From Candidatus Krumholzibacteriia bacterium (GTDB lineage Bacteria > Krumholzibacteriota > Krumholzibacteriia > LZORAL124-64-63), in the NCBI GenBank assembly GCA_016744275.1, contig JADGEP010000267.1, positions 1 to 5,722 of the forward strand: 5,722 bases of DNA, given 5' to 3'. The translations under genes were made by a program, and so were the position numbers. Shown piece after piece: positions 1 through 5,567 of this stretch. Each line of letters opens with the position of its first letter. The first letter of the stretch is position 1. The notes below the pieces were generated by a model. The model searched no databases, was not told where the DNA came from, and was given only the letters and a program-made list of their open reading frames with translations.

Positions 1-960
1 CCTGCCCGCACGGGACCGGCTATCCCCAGCCACGGACGTGGCGAAGTGGCTCTGAAGGACGATCCCCGGCCGGATACGCCCTTGCGGGCTCCGGTTGCTG
101 AAACGACCGCGCCAGCCTTCGATCAACGCAATGCCGATCTCTCGAATCCGGGCAAAGAAGCTCGCAAATGGCAGATTTGGCGCAATCAGGCCGCCTCGAA
201 GTGCTGGTACCGGATTGAATTCGAAAAATCCGGCGACATGGTATTTTTAGGGCACCTGGATTTCCAGCGACAATTGCACCTCGCCCTGCGACGTTCGGGC
301 TTGCCTGCGGCGTACAGCAAGGGCTATCATCCACATCCGCTCCTGAAGTTCGGCCCCCCGCTGCCGGTGGGTGTTGTCGGAATGCGCGAATGTCTCGACA
401 TCGCCATGGAGCATCAGGTGCCCGGTTGGATCGATGAGATCAACCGCACCTTACCGGCGGGACTCAAGATTTTGAGAAGCGTAGTGGTCGGCGGACAGAC
501 TCCCCAGTCCATCGATCACGCCGTTACGCGCTTCGACTATCGGGTGGACATACCCGGTTCTGAAGATGGGGGCCCGGCGACCGCTGAAGTCGCCGCTGCT
601 CTGGACGCCTTCCTGGCCAGCGAGACCTGGCCCATTATCAAGAAGCGTCCCAAGGGGGATATCGAAATTGATGCCCGTTCGCTGGTACTTGCCGGTGGTA
701 TCGGGCTGGAACACAAACCCACAGACGGTTACGCCACCCGTTTGCGCTTCTCATTGCAGCGCAGCAAAACGGGGGCCACCCTGTCTGTACACGATTTTCT
801 GACCGCCTTGCTGGGGGACGCTCTGCCTGAACCAGGCTATTGCGCCGCCGCCCGCATGGGATACTACGGTCGTCACATCGATGGGCGGTGGTTGTCGCCC
901 ATTGAGGAAGTAGGTGAATCCAGCCTCCGGTTTTGGATGGGCCGCCATCTGTCTGCCTGA
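1..960 (+). CDS. TIGR03936/DUF2344 radical SAM-linked protein, 5'-partial (probably C-terminal part of a radical SAM fusion)
   Basis: The frame is open from the left edge to a TGA at 958-960 and encodes 319 visible residues. From about residue 70 it matches my memory of the DUF2344 (TIGR03936) family: a Y-R-I-E-F-x-K-S-G start, GHLD at 84-87 (family usually SHLD), then an arginine-rich helix, YSKGYHPHP at 105-113 and a following PLPVGV segment. The biochemical role of the family is unknown. In many genomes it is encoded next to, or fused behind, a B12-binding radical SAM protein (TIGR03960), often just before an RNase E/G gene, as here. The first ~69 residues are a Pro/Ala/Arg-rich, low-complexity stretch that does not belong to DUF2344 and reads like an interdomain linker. 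A GTG at 46 is the only early GTG or ATG start before the domain (the next ATG, at 238, is inside it), and it has only a weak Shine-Dalgarno. I therefore infer that the coding region continues leftwards. The radical SAM CxxxCxxC motif is not in view, so the fusion is not proven. Confidence 0.82.
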   Translation, partial: PARTGPAIPSHGRGEVALKDDPRPDTPLRAPVAETTAPAFDQRNADLSNPGKEARKWQIWRNQAASKCWYRIEFEKSGDMVFLGHLDFQRQLHLALRRSGLPAAYSKGYHPHPLLKFGPPLPVGVVGMRECLDIAMEHQVPGWIDEINRTLPAGLKILRSVVVGGQTPQSIDHAVTRFDYRVDIPGSEDGGPATAEVAAALDAFLASETWPIIKKRPKGDIEIDARSLVLAGGIGLEHKPTDGYATRLRFSLQRSKTGATLSVHDFLTALLGDALPEPGYCAAARMGYYGRHIDGRWLSPIEEVGESSLRFWMGRHLSA

Positions 961-975
961 CGGAAGTCTGCCTGA
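951..975. repeat. 10-bp direct repeat across the DUF2344 stop codon
   Basis: GTCTGCCTGA occurs at 951-960 and again at 966-975, separated by CGGAA. The first copy contains the last codons and the TGA stop of the upstream gene; the second lies in the 38-nt gap before rng. It looks like a small local duplication with a 15-bp period. No function is evident. Confidence 0.6.
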
Positions 976-998
976 ACCGATCCGGGGTTGGATCTTTT

Positions 999-2540
999 AT
1001 GAAAAAAGAAATAGTCATCAACTCGTCCCCCCACGAGATCCGCATCGCCATGCTCGAAGATGGCGAACTGGTGGAATTGCTCGTGGAGGGCGCCGATGCC
1101 AAGCGCATTGTCGGCAATGTCTACAAGGGAAAAGTGAGCTCGGTCAAACCGGGCCTGCAGGCTGCTTTCGTGGAAATTGGCCTGGAGCGGGCGGGTTTCC
1201 TGCACGCGTCGGATCTTGACCATGATGACAGCGATGAAGATGAGGGTTCCAACGATCGCGGTGGCCGTCGCCGGCATCGTCACGTGCCTGATATTGGCAC
1301 TGTTCTGAAGGTCGGCGATTCGATCAACGTCCAGGTCACCAAAGAGCCCATCAGCACCAAGGGCCCGCGCCTGACCGCTGACATCAGCTTGCCTGGCCGC
1401 TACCTCGTGATGATGCCCAAGGGTCGCCACATCGGCGTTTCCCGTAAAATCGACGATCGGCGCGAACGCACCCGCCTGAAGCAGGTCCTGCAGAAGCACC
1501 GCCCCGATGAAGGCGCTTTCATCATCCGCACGGCGGCCATCGCCCAGAGCGAAGACGCCCTGAAGCAGGATGTCGACTATCTCAGTGGACTGTTGAACAA
1601 GATCAGCACCGGCAGCCGCGAGATGACCGCCCCGGCTCTGGTCCACGAAGATGTGGGCATGGTGGTGGCTTTGATTCGCGACATCTTCAAGGAAGATACG
1701 GCGCGGTTGATCATCGACGATAAAGATGATTTTGATCGCTTGCACACCTATGTGACGACGTTCGCGCCGGAGCTGCGCAACCGCATCGAATTCTACAAGG
1801 GCGATTTGCCGATCTTCGATCATTTCGAGATCGAGCAGGAAATCAAGAAGACCCTCGACAAACGGGTGTGGATGAAAAAGGGCGGCTACTTGATCATCGA
1901 ACCCACCGAGGCACTGGTCTCGATCGATGTCAATACCGGCCGTTTCACCGGACGCCGCAATCAGGAAGAGACCATCTTCCAGACCAATATGCTGGCGGCC
2001 CGTGAAGTCGCTCGTCAACTGCGCCTGCGCGACTTTGGTGGCATCATCGTCATCGACTTCATTGATATGGAAAGCGAAGGCAATAAGAAGCGGGTCTTCA
2101 ATGAGCTGAAGGACCACCTGCGGCGTGATCGTGCGCGGCACAAGGTCTTCCAGGTGTCTGGGCTCGGATTGGTGGAGATGAGCCGGCAGCGCGTGCGCCC
2201 GTCCCTCATCTCCCAGTTGTCCGACGACTGTCCCTATTGCACCGGCACCGGCAAGGTCATGAGCATGGAGACGATGAGCAACCGCATCGAGCGGCTGGTC
2301 CATCGCATCGCCATTGTGACCCGTGAGCGTCGCCTGCAGATCCAGGCCAACCCCGTGTTGGCCCTGTACCTGTTGGAAGAACGCCCGGACCAGTTCCGAG
2401 ATCTGTGCAGCACGTTTGATCTGGATCTGAATGTTCTGGATGACGCGACCCAGCACGTGGAAGAATTCCGCATCGTGAGCCTGGATTCGGGCAAGGATTT
2501 GATTGCCGAGTTCGAGAAGAAGGCGCGCAGCGGACGCTGA
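999..2540 (+). CDS. rng: Ribonuclease G (Rne/Rng family endoribonuclease)
   Basis: This is a 513-residue RNase E/G endoribonuclease, which cuts single-stranded AU-rich RNA in rRNA maturation and mRNA decay in the cytoplasm. An S1-type RNA-binding domain spans about residues 38-125 (VGNVYKGKV, then AAFVEIGLERAGFLHASD). It is interrupted at 74-95 by an Asp/Glu-rich and then Arg/His-rich insert. The 5'-phosphate sensor motif IIRTA is present, with R177-T178 matching R169/T170 of E. coli RNase E. The DNase I-like catalytic subdomain carries D310 (SIDVNTGRFTG) and D353 (IVIDFIDM), 43 residues apart like the Mg-binding D303 and D346 of E. coli. The zinc-link CPYCTGTG has C411 and C414 (E. coli C404/C407). 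The length matches RNase G (about 490), and the RNase E degradosome scaffold is absent. I chose the ATG at 999 because MKKEIVINSSPHEIRIAMLEDG aligns with the family N-terminus; an in-frame ATG at 933 lies inside the previous gene. A modest GGA lies 6 nt upstream. All key residues are intact. Confidence 0.96.
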   Translation: MKKEIVINSSPHEIRIAMLEDGELVELLVEGADAKRIVGNVYKGKVSSVKPGLQAAFVEIGLERAGFLHASDLDHDDSDEDEGSNDRGGRRRHRHVPDIGTVLKVGDSINVQVTKEPISTKGPRLTADISLPGRYLVMMPKGRHIGVSRKIDDRRERTRLKQVLQKHRPDEGAFIIRTAAIAQSEDALKQDVDYLSGLLNKISTGSREMTAPALVHEDVGMVVALIRDIFKEDTARLIIDDKDDFDRLHTYVTTFAPELRNRIEFYKGDLPIFDHFEIEQEIKKTLDKRVWMKKGGYLIIEPTEALVSIDVNTGRFTGRRNQEETIFQTNMLAAREVARQLRLRDFGGIIVIDFIDMESEGNKKRVFNELKDHLRRDRARHKVFQVSGLGLVEMSRQRVRPSLISQLSDDCPYCTGTGKVMSMETMSNRIERLVHRIAIVTRERRLQIQANPVLALYLLEERPDQFRDLCSTFDLDLNVLDDATQHVEEFRIVSLDSGKDLIAEFEKKARSGR

Positions 2541-2551
2541 GCCTTTCCCGG

Positions 2552-3487
2552 TTACGGGGGAGTGATCTCAATTTTTGCTTTCAATTGCAATGTGGCTCTT
2601 GTCCAGTAATTCCGGGCGAGGGCCATATTTTTTTCGCGCCGGAATGGAACCAAACTGCGCAATAGGGCCTTCAGCGAATATTCGCAAAACTGGGCGATGC
2701 GAAACTCGCGGGCCTTGGACCGACTGAAATGCTTGTCGGCGTAAATGCGGTAACTTTTTTGCAGCTGGACAATGCTGAATTGGCTGACGGTTCCAGCCGC
2801 CTGCCCCTCTAGATGAACCACTTCGGCTTCGGCACAGTACCAAATATCCAGTCCCAGATTTTTGGCCCGGAAGCACCAGTCTGTCTCTTCGAAATACATG
2901 AAAAAGGCTTCGTCCAGCAGCCCCACCTGGGTCAAAGATTCTTTGGGTATGAGGAAGCAGGCCCCGGCGATGTATTCCACCACCTGTGAAGTTTCGGTCC
3001 GCTGGGGGATGTAAACGACGCGATTTTTCAGCGCGCCTAAAGGCAACCACCGCAAGGGGTCGGCAAAGCCCAGCCAATGGAATGAAGTCCGGGGAAAGAA
3101 GCCGTAGGTAATTGTGGGGTCGCCCGAGGCGGTGGTCAAACGAGGGCCAACAGCGCCAACCTGCTGCTTGCCGCTGGCAAATTTCACCAAACGGGTGAGG
3201 GAGTGGGGCGGGCAAACGGTGTCCGGATTGAGCAACAGCACATAGGTGGCATCAGCCTGCCGCAACGCCAAATTGTTGCCTTTGCTGAAGCCGCAATTGG
3301 CCCCGGATTCGATCAGGCGCACGTGGGGAAACTCAGCGGTGATCATCGCCACCGAGTCGTCAGCCGATTGGTTGTCGACAACGAATACTTCCCAGGCCAG
3401 ATCCAGGCAGGCCTGTGGCAGAGATGCCAGACAATCGCGCAGCAAGTCTTTGGTATTCCAATTGACGATGACTATGCTCAGGTCCAC
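2552..3487 (-). CDS. Family 2 glycosyltransferase (WbbL/rhamnosyltransferase-like)
   Basis: A 311-residue GT-A fold inverting glycosyltransferase of family GT2, likely adding a sugar from a nucleotide or lipid-linked donor to a cell-surface glycan such as O-antigen or capsule. Numbered from the GTG at 3487, it opens with MDLSIVIVNWNT, the canonical GT2 start. Further motifs are VVDNQSADDS (D38, nucleotide binding), GANCGFSKGNN at 62-72, LLNPDT (N87-P88-D89, in place of DxD) and FMYFEETDWCFR with E200, E201 and D203 as the acceptor/base region. VVHLEG at 223-228 is also typical. No membrane segment is evident, so it is probably cytoplasmic or peripheral. The frame can be extended to a GTG at 3505, but that start has no Shine-Dalgarno, whereas GGAG lies 9 nt before 3487. 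It follows the methyltransferase gene by 33 nt on the same strand and is probably co-transcribed with it. Its stop lies 11 nt from the rng stop (convergent). The sugar and acceptor cannot be told from sequence. Confidence 0.92.
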   Translation of the reverse strand: MDLSIVIVNWNTKDLLRDCLASLPQACLDLAWEVFVVDNQSADDSVAMITAEFPHVRLIESGANCGFSKGNNLALRQADATYVLLLNPDTVCPPHSLTRLVKFASGKQQVGAVGPRLTTASGDPTITYGFFPRTSFHWLGFADPLRWLPLGALKNRVVYIPQRTETSQVVEYIAGACFLIPKESLTQVGLLDEAFFMYFEETDWCFRAKNLGLDIWYCAEAEVVHLEGQAAGTVSQFSIVQLQKSYRIYADKHFSRSKAREFRIAQFCEYSLKALLRSLVPFRREKNMALARNYWTRATLQLKAKIEITPP

Positions 3488-3496
3488 GTCGCTATT

Positions 3497-3500
3497 CTCC
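3497..3500 (-). promoter_or_regulatory. Shine-Dalgarno GGAG of the glycosyltransferase
   Basis: On the minus strand GGAG is followed by 9 nt and then the GTG at 3487-3485. This supports the shorter glycosyltransferase start, since the region before the alternative GTG at 3505 has no purine-rich site. Confidence 0.6.
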
Positions 3501-3520
3501 AACACTGTATGGAACTTGGA

Positions 3521-4270
3521 TCACGGACAAGTCGCATCGGCCAGGAGAAAGATTCCCGGGGCGTCCAGGGAGACTTTGTCTTCCTCCCGTTGCAACTCAC
3601 GGGCCAGGGCGGGAGACTTGAACCGACCAAAATTGAACCCATGATTAATGCCCTGAATAAAGAGGTCTTTGGCCATGGGGCTGCGGAACAGCTGCTCAAA
3701 CTGAATGTCTTCAAAACCGATTTCGGTCAAGAGCGCGCCCAGGGTTTCTTTGCGGAAATATTGATACACATGGTGTTGGCCGGTGTGTTTTTTGACGAGT
3801 TCCGGGTCGTCGATTTGTTCCAGGGTATCGACCGTGAAGATGATCTTTCCGCCCGGCTTCAGGATGCGCCTGCATTCCTTCAGGACTTCCTTGTAATTCT
3901 CGATGTGCTCGATGACGCAGATGCTGAATATGATGTCGAATTTGTTGTCCGGAAAACCAATGGTTTCCAGGGGCGCGGCGATGTATTCGGTGGAGGCGTT
4001 TTTCTGGAATTTTTCGCCGTAGGATTTCGCCCGCTCAATGAACGATTCATTGATGTCAATCCCAACTACGTGCCCCACTTTTTGACCGATGAGCATGGTG
4101 TGCAGACCATCGCCACAGCCGATATCGAGCACAGTCTCGCGCCCGGTGAAATCCACCCGGTTCATCAGGGCGTCAAATTCGATCATTTTCAGGGGGCTGT
4201 AGGTGAATCGAATGTGGGGGTAAGCCCCGAATCCCATGAGGAACTTGAACACGGTTTCTTTGAGATTCAT
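3521..4270 (-). CDS. Class I SAM-dependent methyltransferase
   Basis: A 249-residue Rossmann-fold methyltransferase that transfers a methyl group from S-adenosylmethionine to an unknown acceptor. Numbered from the ATG at 4270: motif I VLDIGCGDG at 47-55 (SAM-binding glycine loop), an acidic residue D72 in VVGIDIN that should hold the ribose hydroxyls, FDIIFSICVIEHIEN at 111-125 (motif IV with the E-H-I signature of Methyltransf_11/UbiE-like enzymes), and the post-motif RRILKPGG at 134-141. No transmembrane segment or extra domain is visible. The frame extends 25 codons upstream to a TTG at 4345, but that TTG is part of a consensus -35 box and the extension is not conserved-looking; the ATG at 4270 has AAGGTG 7 nt before it. 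It is the first gene of a two-gene unit with the downstream glycosyltransferase, which suggests, without proof, that it methylates a surface glycan or its precursor. Sampled GC (45-48%) is lower than in the flanking genes. Confidence 0.92.
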   Translation of the reverse strand: MNLKETVFKFLMGFGAYPHIRFTYSPLKMIEFDALMNRVDFTGRETVLDIGCGDGLHTMLIGQKVGHVVGIDINESFIERAKSYGEKFQKNASTEYIAAPLETIGFPDNKFDIIFSICVIEHIENYKEVLKECRRILKPGGKIIFTVDTLEQIDDPELVKKHTGQHHVYQYFRKETLGALLTEIGFEDIQFEQLFRSPMAKDLFIQGINHGFNFGRFKSPALARELQREEDKVSLDAPGIFLLADATCP

Positions 4271-4277
4271 CTTGCAG

Positions 4278-4283
4278 CACCTT
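4278..4283 (-). promoter_or_regulatory. Shine-Dalgarno AAGGTG of the methyltransferase
   Basis: AAGGTG on the minus strand, one mismatch from AAGGAG, lies 7 nt before the ATG at 4270-4268. It supports this ATG over the TTG at 4345. Confidence 0.55.
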
Positions 4284-4316
4284 GGGGAAAGTCGACAAAA
4301 AGTGGCGAATGGACCT

Positions 4317-4345
4317 ATAAAAGCCTGATCCCAGGATGATGTCAA
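4317..4345 (-). promoter_or_regulatory. Sigma70-type promoter of the methyltransferase-glycosyltransferase unit
   Basis: Reading the minus strand, a perfect -35 box TTGACA (4345-4340) is followed by a 17-nt spacer and the -10 box TTTTAT (4322-4317; 4 of 6 matches to TATAAT). The predicted transcription start is near 4310, giving a leader of about 40 nt with the Shine-Dalgarno and ATG at 4270. The position just ahead of the first gene of the unit, and the optimal spacing, make this the best promoter candidate in the window. Confidence 0.6.
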
Positions 4346-4371
4346 ACCAGGAAAATGAATATCTCCCTAAA

Positions 4372-4387
4372 AGAAAGCAAGCTTTCT
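4372..4387 (-). repeat. Short dyad AGAAAGC-TT-GCTTTCT upstream of the methyltransferase promoter
   Basis: The 7-bp arms AGAAAGC and GCTTTCT are separated by 2 nt. On the minus strand the second arm runs into TTT, so it could act as a weak terminator about 75 nt after the rhomboid stop. Because it also sits about 27 nt upstream of the -35 box, it could instead be a regulator binding site. The stem is AT-rich and the loop very tight, so neither role is firm. Confidence 0.3.
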
Positions 4388-4393
4388 GGTGTG

Positions 4394-4403
4394 ACCACGT
4401 GGT
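4394..4403. repeat. Perfect 10-bp palindrome ACCACGTGGT
   Basis: ACCACGTGGT is fully self-complementary and lies about 50 nt upstream of the methyltransferase -35 box. This would suit an activator or repressor half-site pair, but a palindrome of this length can arise by chance. I do not recognise it as a known operator. Confidence 0.3.
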
Positions 4404-4463
4404 GGACTCGATGCCAGCGGCACTTCGAAATAACCCATTGGAGCGCAACGAAAAAGAGCCCCG

Positions 4464-5345
4464 CTATTTGCGCCCGGCCCGGCGCAGGATTTCCTGTTCT
4501 TCATCGGAGAGACTTTGCAGGCCTTCCCGGGAAATCTTGTCCAGTATGGTGTCGATCTGGGATCTCTTGCCTGGGCCTTGCGGACCGGGACCGCTGTCTT
4601 TGGGGGCCTCAGTCCGACCATTGCCGGGTTTCGCTTCCGGCCTGACAATCTTCATCTTGCGTTTGGTTTGCCAGCGGCGCCAGGCACCACCCAAACCGCC
4701 TAGATTGCTGCCCAATCCCGCTCCCAGGGAGGGGATGGTCATCTTCATGAAAATGAACCCGGCAATCATGCCGCCAAGGTGGGCCAGATGGGCCACGTTT
4801 CCGCTGCCACCAGTGGCGCTGGACATCAGGGCCATGACGCCAAAGGCGATCACCGCATATTTGGCTTTCATGGGGAAGATCATCATCACCAGAATGACCG
4901 ACTCGGGGAAGGTCAGGCCATAGGCCAACAGGATGCCGTAAATTGCTCCCGAAGCGCCGAGCATCTGGCTGAAACCGCCGGCGCCCGCAAGGTTGAACAA
5001 GCCGTAAGTGACCGCGCCACCCAGGCCGCAGACGACGTAGTAGATCAGGAAGGTGCGCATGCCCCAGCGGCCTTCGATCTGGGTGCCGAACATCCACAGG
5101 CCCAGCATGTTGAAGGCGATGTGGCCAAAGCCGGCGTGCAGGAACATGTAGGTGAAGAAGCGCCAGATTTCAAGGCCGTTGATGGCTCGTTGGGGGACAA
5201 ATGTCAACCAGGGTTCGAGCACCTCGGGCAGGATGGTCTGCAACAGATAGACTGCACCATTGAGGATCAACATGAGTTTTACGCCGGGCGTCATGCCCAT
5301 GCCGCCAAAGGCCATGCGTCCGCCGGCAGGTCCGAAGTTGCTCAT
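4464..5345 (-). CDS. Rhomboid family intramembrane serine protease with cytosolic C-terminal tail
   Basis: A 293-residue rhomboid, a polytopic inner-membrane protease that cleaves membrane-anchored substrates within the bilayer. About six hydrophobic segments fall at roughly 22-39, 64-86, 98-118, 128-146, 148-175 and 184-203. Catalytic features are complete: S132 in GASGAIYG, H189 in HLAHLGG, H75 and N79 (HxxxN, matching the GlpG H150/N154 oxyanion residues), and W61-R62 of the L1 loop. After the core come a Gly-rich and then a basic, Pro-rich linker (about 205-260). The final ~32 residues, with ILDKISREG and SLSDEEQEILRRA, resemble the conserved tail found on many bacterial rhomboids (DUF6576-like, from memory). 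The frame continues to a GTG at 5396, but the ATG at 5345 has AAGGA 8 nt upstream and is preferred. The substrate is unknown. It is transcribed towards the methyltransferase gene, which has its own promoter, so it may be monocistronic. Confidence 0.94.
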   Translation of the reverse strand: MSNFGPAGGRMAFGGMGMTPGVKLMLILNGAVYLLQTILPEVLEPWLTFVPQRAINGLEIWRFFTYMFLHAGFGHIAFNMLGLWMFGTQIEGRWGMRTFLIYYVVCGLGGAVTYGLFNLAGAGGFSQMLGASGAIYGILLAYGLTFPESVILVMMIFPMKAKYAVIAFGVMALMSSATGGSGNVAHLAHLGGMIAGFIFMKMTIPSLGAGLGSNLGGLGGAWRRWQTKRKMKIVRPEAKPGNGRTEAPKDSGPGPQGPGKRSQIDTILDKISREGLQSLSDEEQEILRRAGRK

Positions 5346-5353
5346 CGCGTGGG

Positions 5354-5358
5354 TCCTT
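5354..5358 (-). promoter_or_regulatory. Shine-Dalgarno AAGGA of the rhomboid gene
   Basis: AAGGA, within GGAAGGA on the minus strand, lies 8 nt before the ATG at 5345-5343. It fixes the start of the rhomboid protease; the GTG at 5396 lies upstream of this site and has none of its own that I can see. Confidence 0.7.
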
Positions 5359-5371
5359 CCCAAGACTACTG

Positions 5372-5400
5372 AAAAAGGCCGGTTGTGGTCAGTCACCGGC
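5372..5400 (-). terminator. Terminator-like hairpin in the rhomboid upstream region (possible attenuator)
   Basis: On the minus strand a GC-rich 6-bp stem GCCGGT/ACCGGC (5400-5395 and 5383-5378) with an 11-nt loop is followed by C and five T residues (5376-5372). This has the shape of a short intrinsic terminator and lies about 27 nt upstream of the rhomboid start codon. It could be a backup terminator for the upstream gene or an attenuator for the rhomboid transcript. The short stem keeps confidence low, and I found no clear promoter in 5401-5507 to decide between them. Confidence 0.35.
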
Positions 5401-5507
5401 AGAAGTGATTGTGCCCTTCAAAAATACACCAGAACCTCGGGATCGGCACGGAAAATCCCCTTGAAGGAGGTATCGGCGGCTTATGTGGGAAGCTGAACCC
5501 TGCGGAC

Positions 5508-5536
5508 AAAAAAAGGGAGCCCGCAGGCTCCCTTTT
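5508..5536 (-). terminator. Strong rho-independent terminator of the right-edge gene
   Basis: Minus strand: a GGGAGCC/GGCTCCC stem of 7 bp, tetraloop TGCG, and a run of seven T residues. With the flanking A and T runs the helix extends to 11 bp. It lies 31 nt after the stop codon at 5568-5570, where a terminator for that gene is expected. The plus strand also carries four T residues after the stem, so it may act weakly in that direction too. Confidence 0.85.
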
Positions 5537-5567
5537 CTCCTCGCAGAACGAGATTCTGAGGTCCGTT

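Noticed and set aside
933..998. Upstream in-frame ATG at 933 as the rng start
   Set aside because: It lies inside the DUF2344 gene, adds 22 residues not seen in the family, and the conserved N-terminus begins at 999.
873..2456. A 527-codon open frame antisense to almost all of rng
   Set aside because: The plus strand encodes an RNase G with every catalytic, sensor and zinc-link residue in place. The antisense product has no recognisable motif, and its Gln/His/Asp/Val-rich make-up is typical of the reverse complement of a GC-biased gene.
3203..4339. A 378-codon plus-strand frame spanning the glycosyltransferase and methyltransferase genes
   Set aside because: It crosses two minus-strand genes with clear family motifs and their intergenic gap. 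The product shows no known domain and has shadow-type composition.
4440..4500. Possible terminator directly after the rhomboid stop codon
   Set aside because: There is a short T run on the minus strand (about 4451-4455), but the GC-rich segments before it are not complementary, so no stem forms.
4779..5372. A 197-codon plus-strand frame antisense to the rhomboid gene
   Set aside because: It is Ala/Gly/His/Gln-rich with no motif, and lies opposite a rhomboid with a complete catalytic dyad and membrane segments.
5380..5470. Sigma54 or sigma70 promoter for the rhomboid gene
   Set aside because: The GGCAC...TGC segment near 5400-5415 has the wrong GG-to-GC spacing for sigma54, and the TATTTT near 5425 has no acceptable -35 box.
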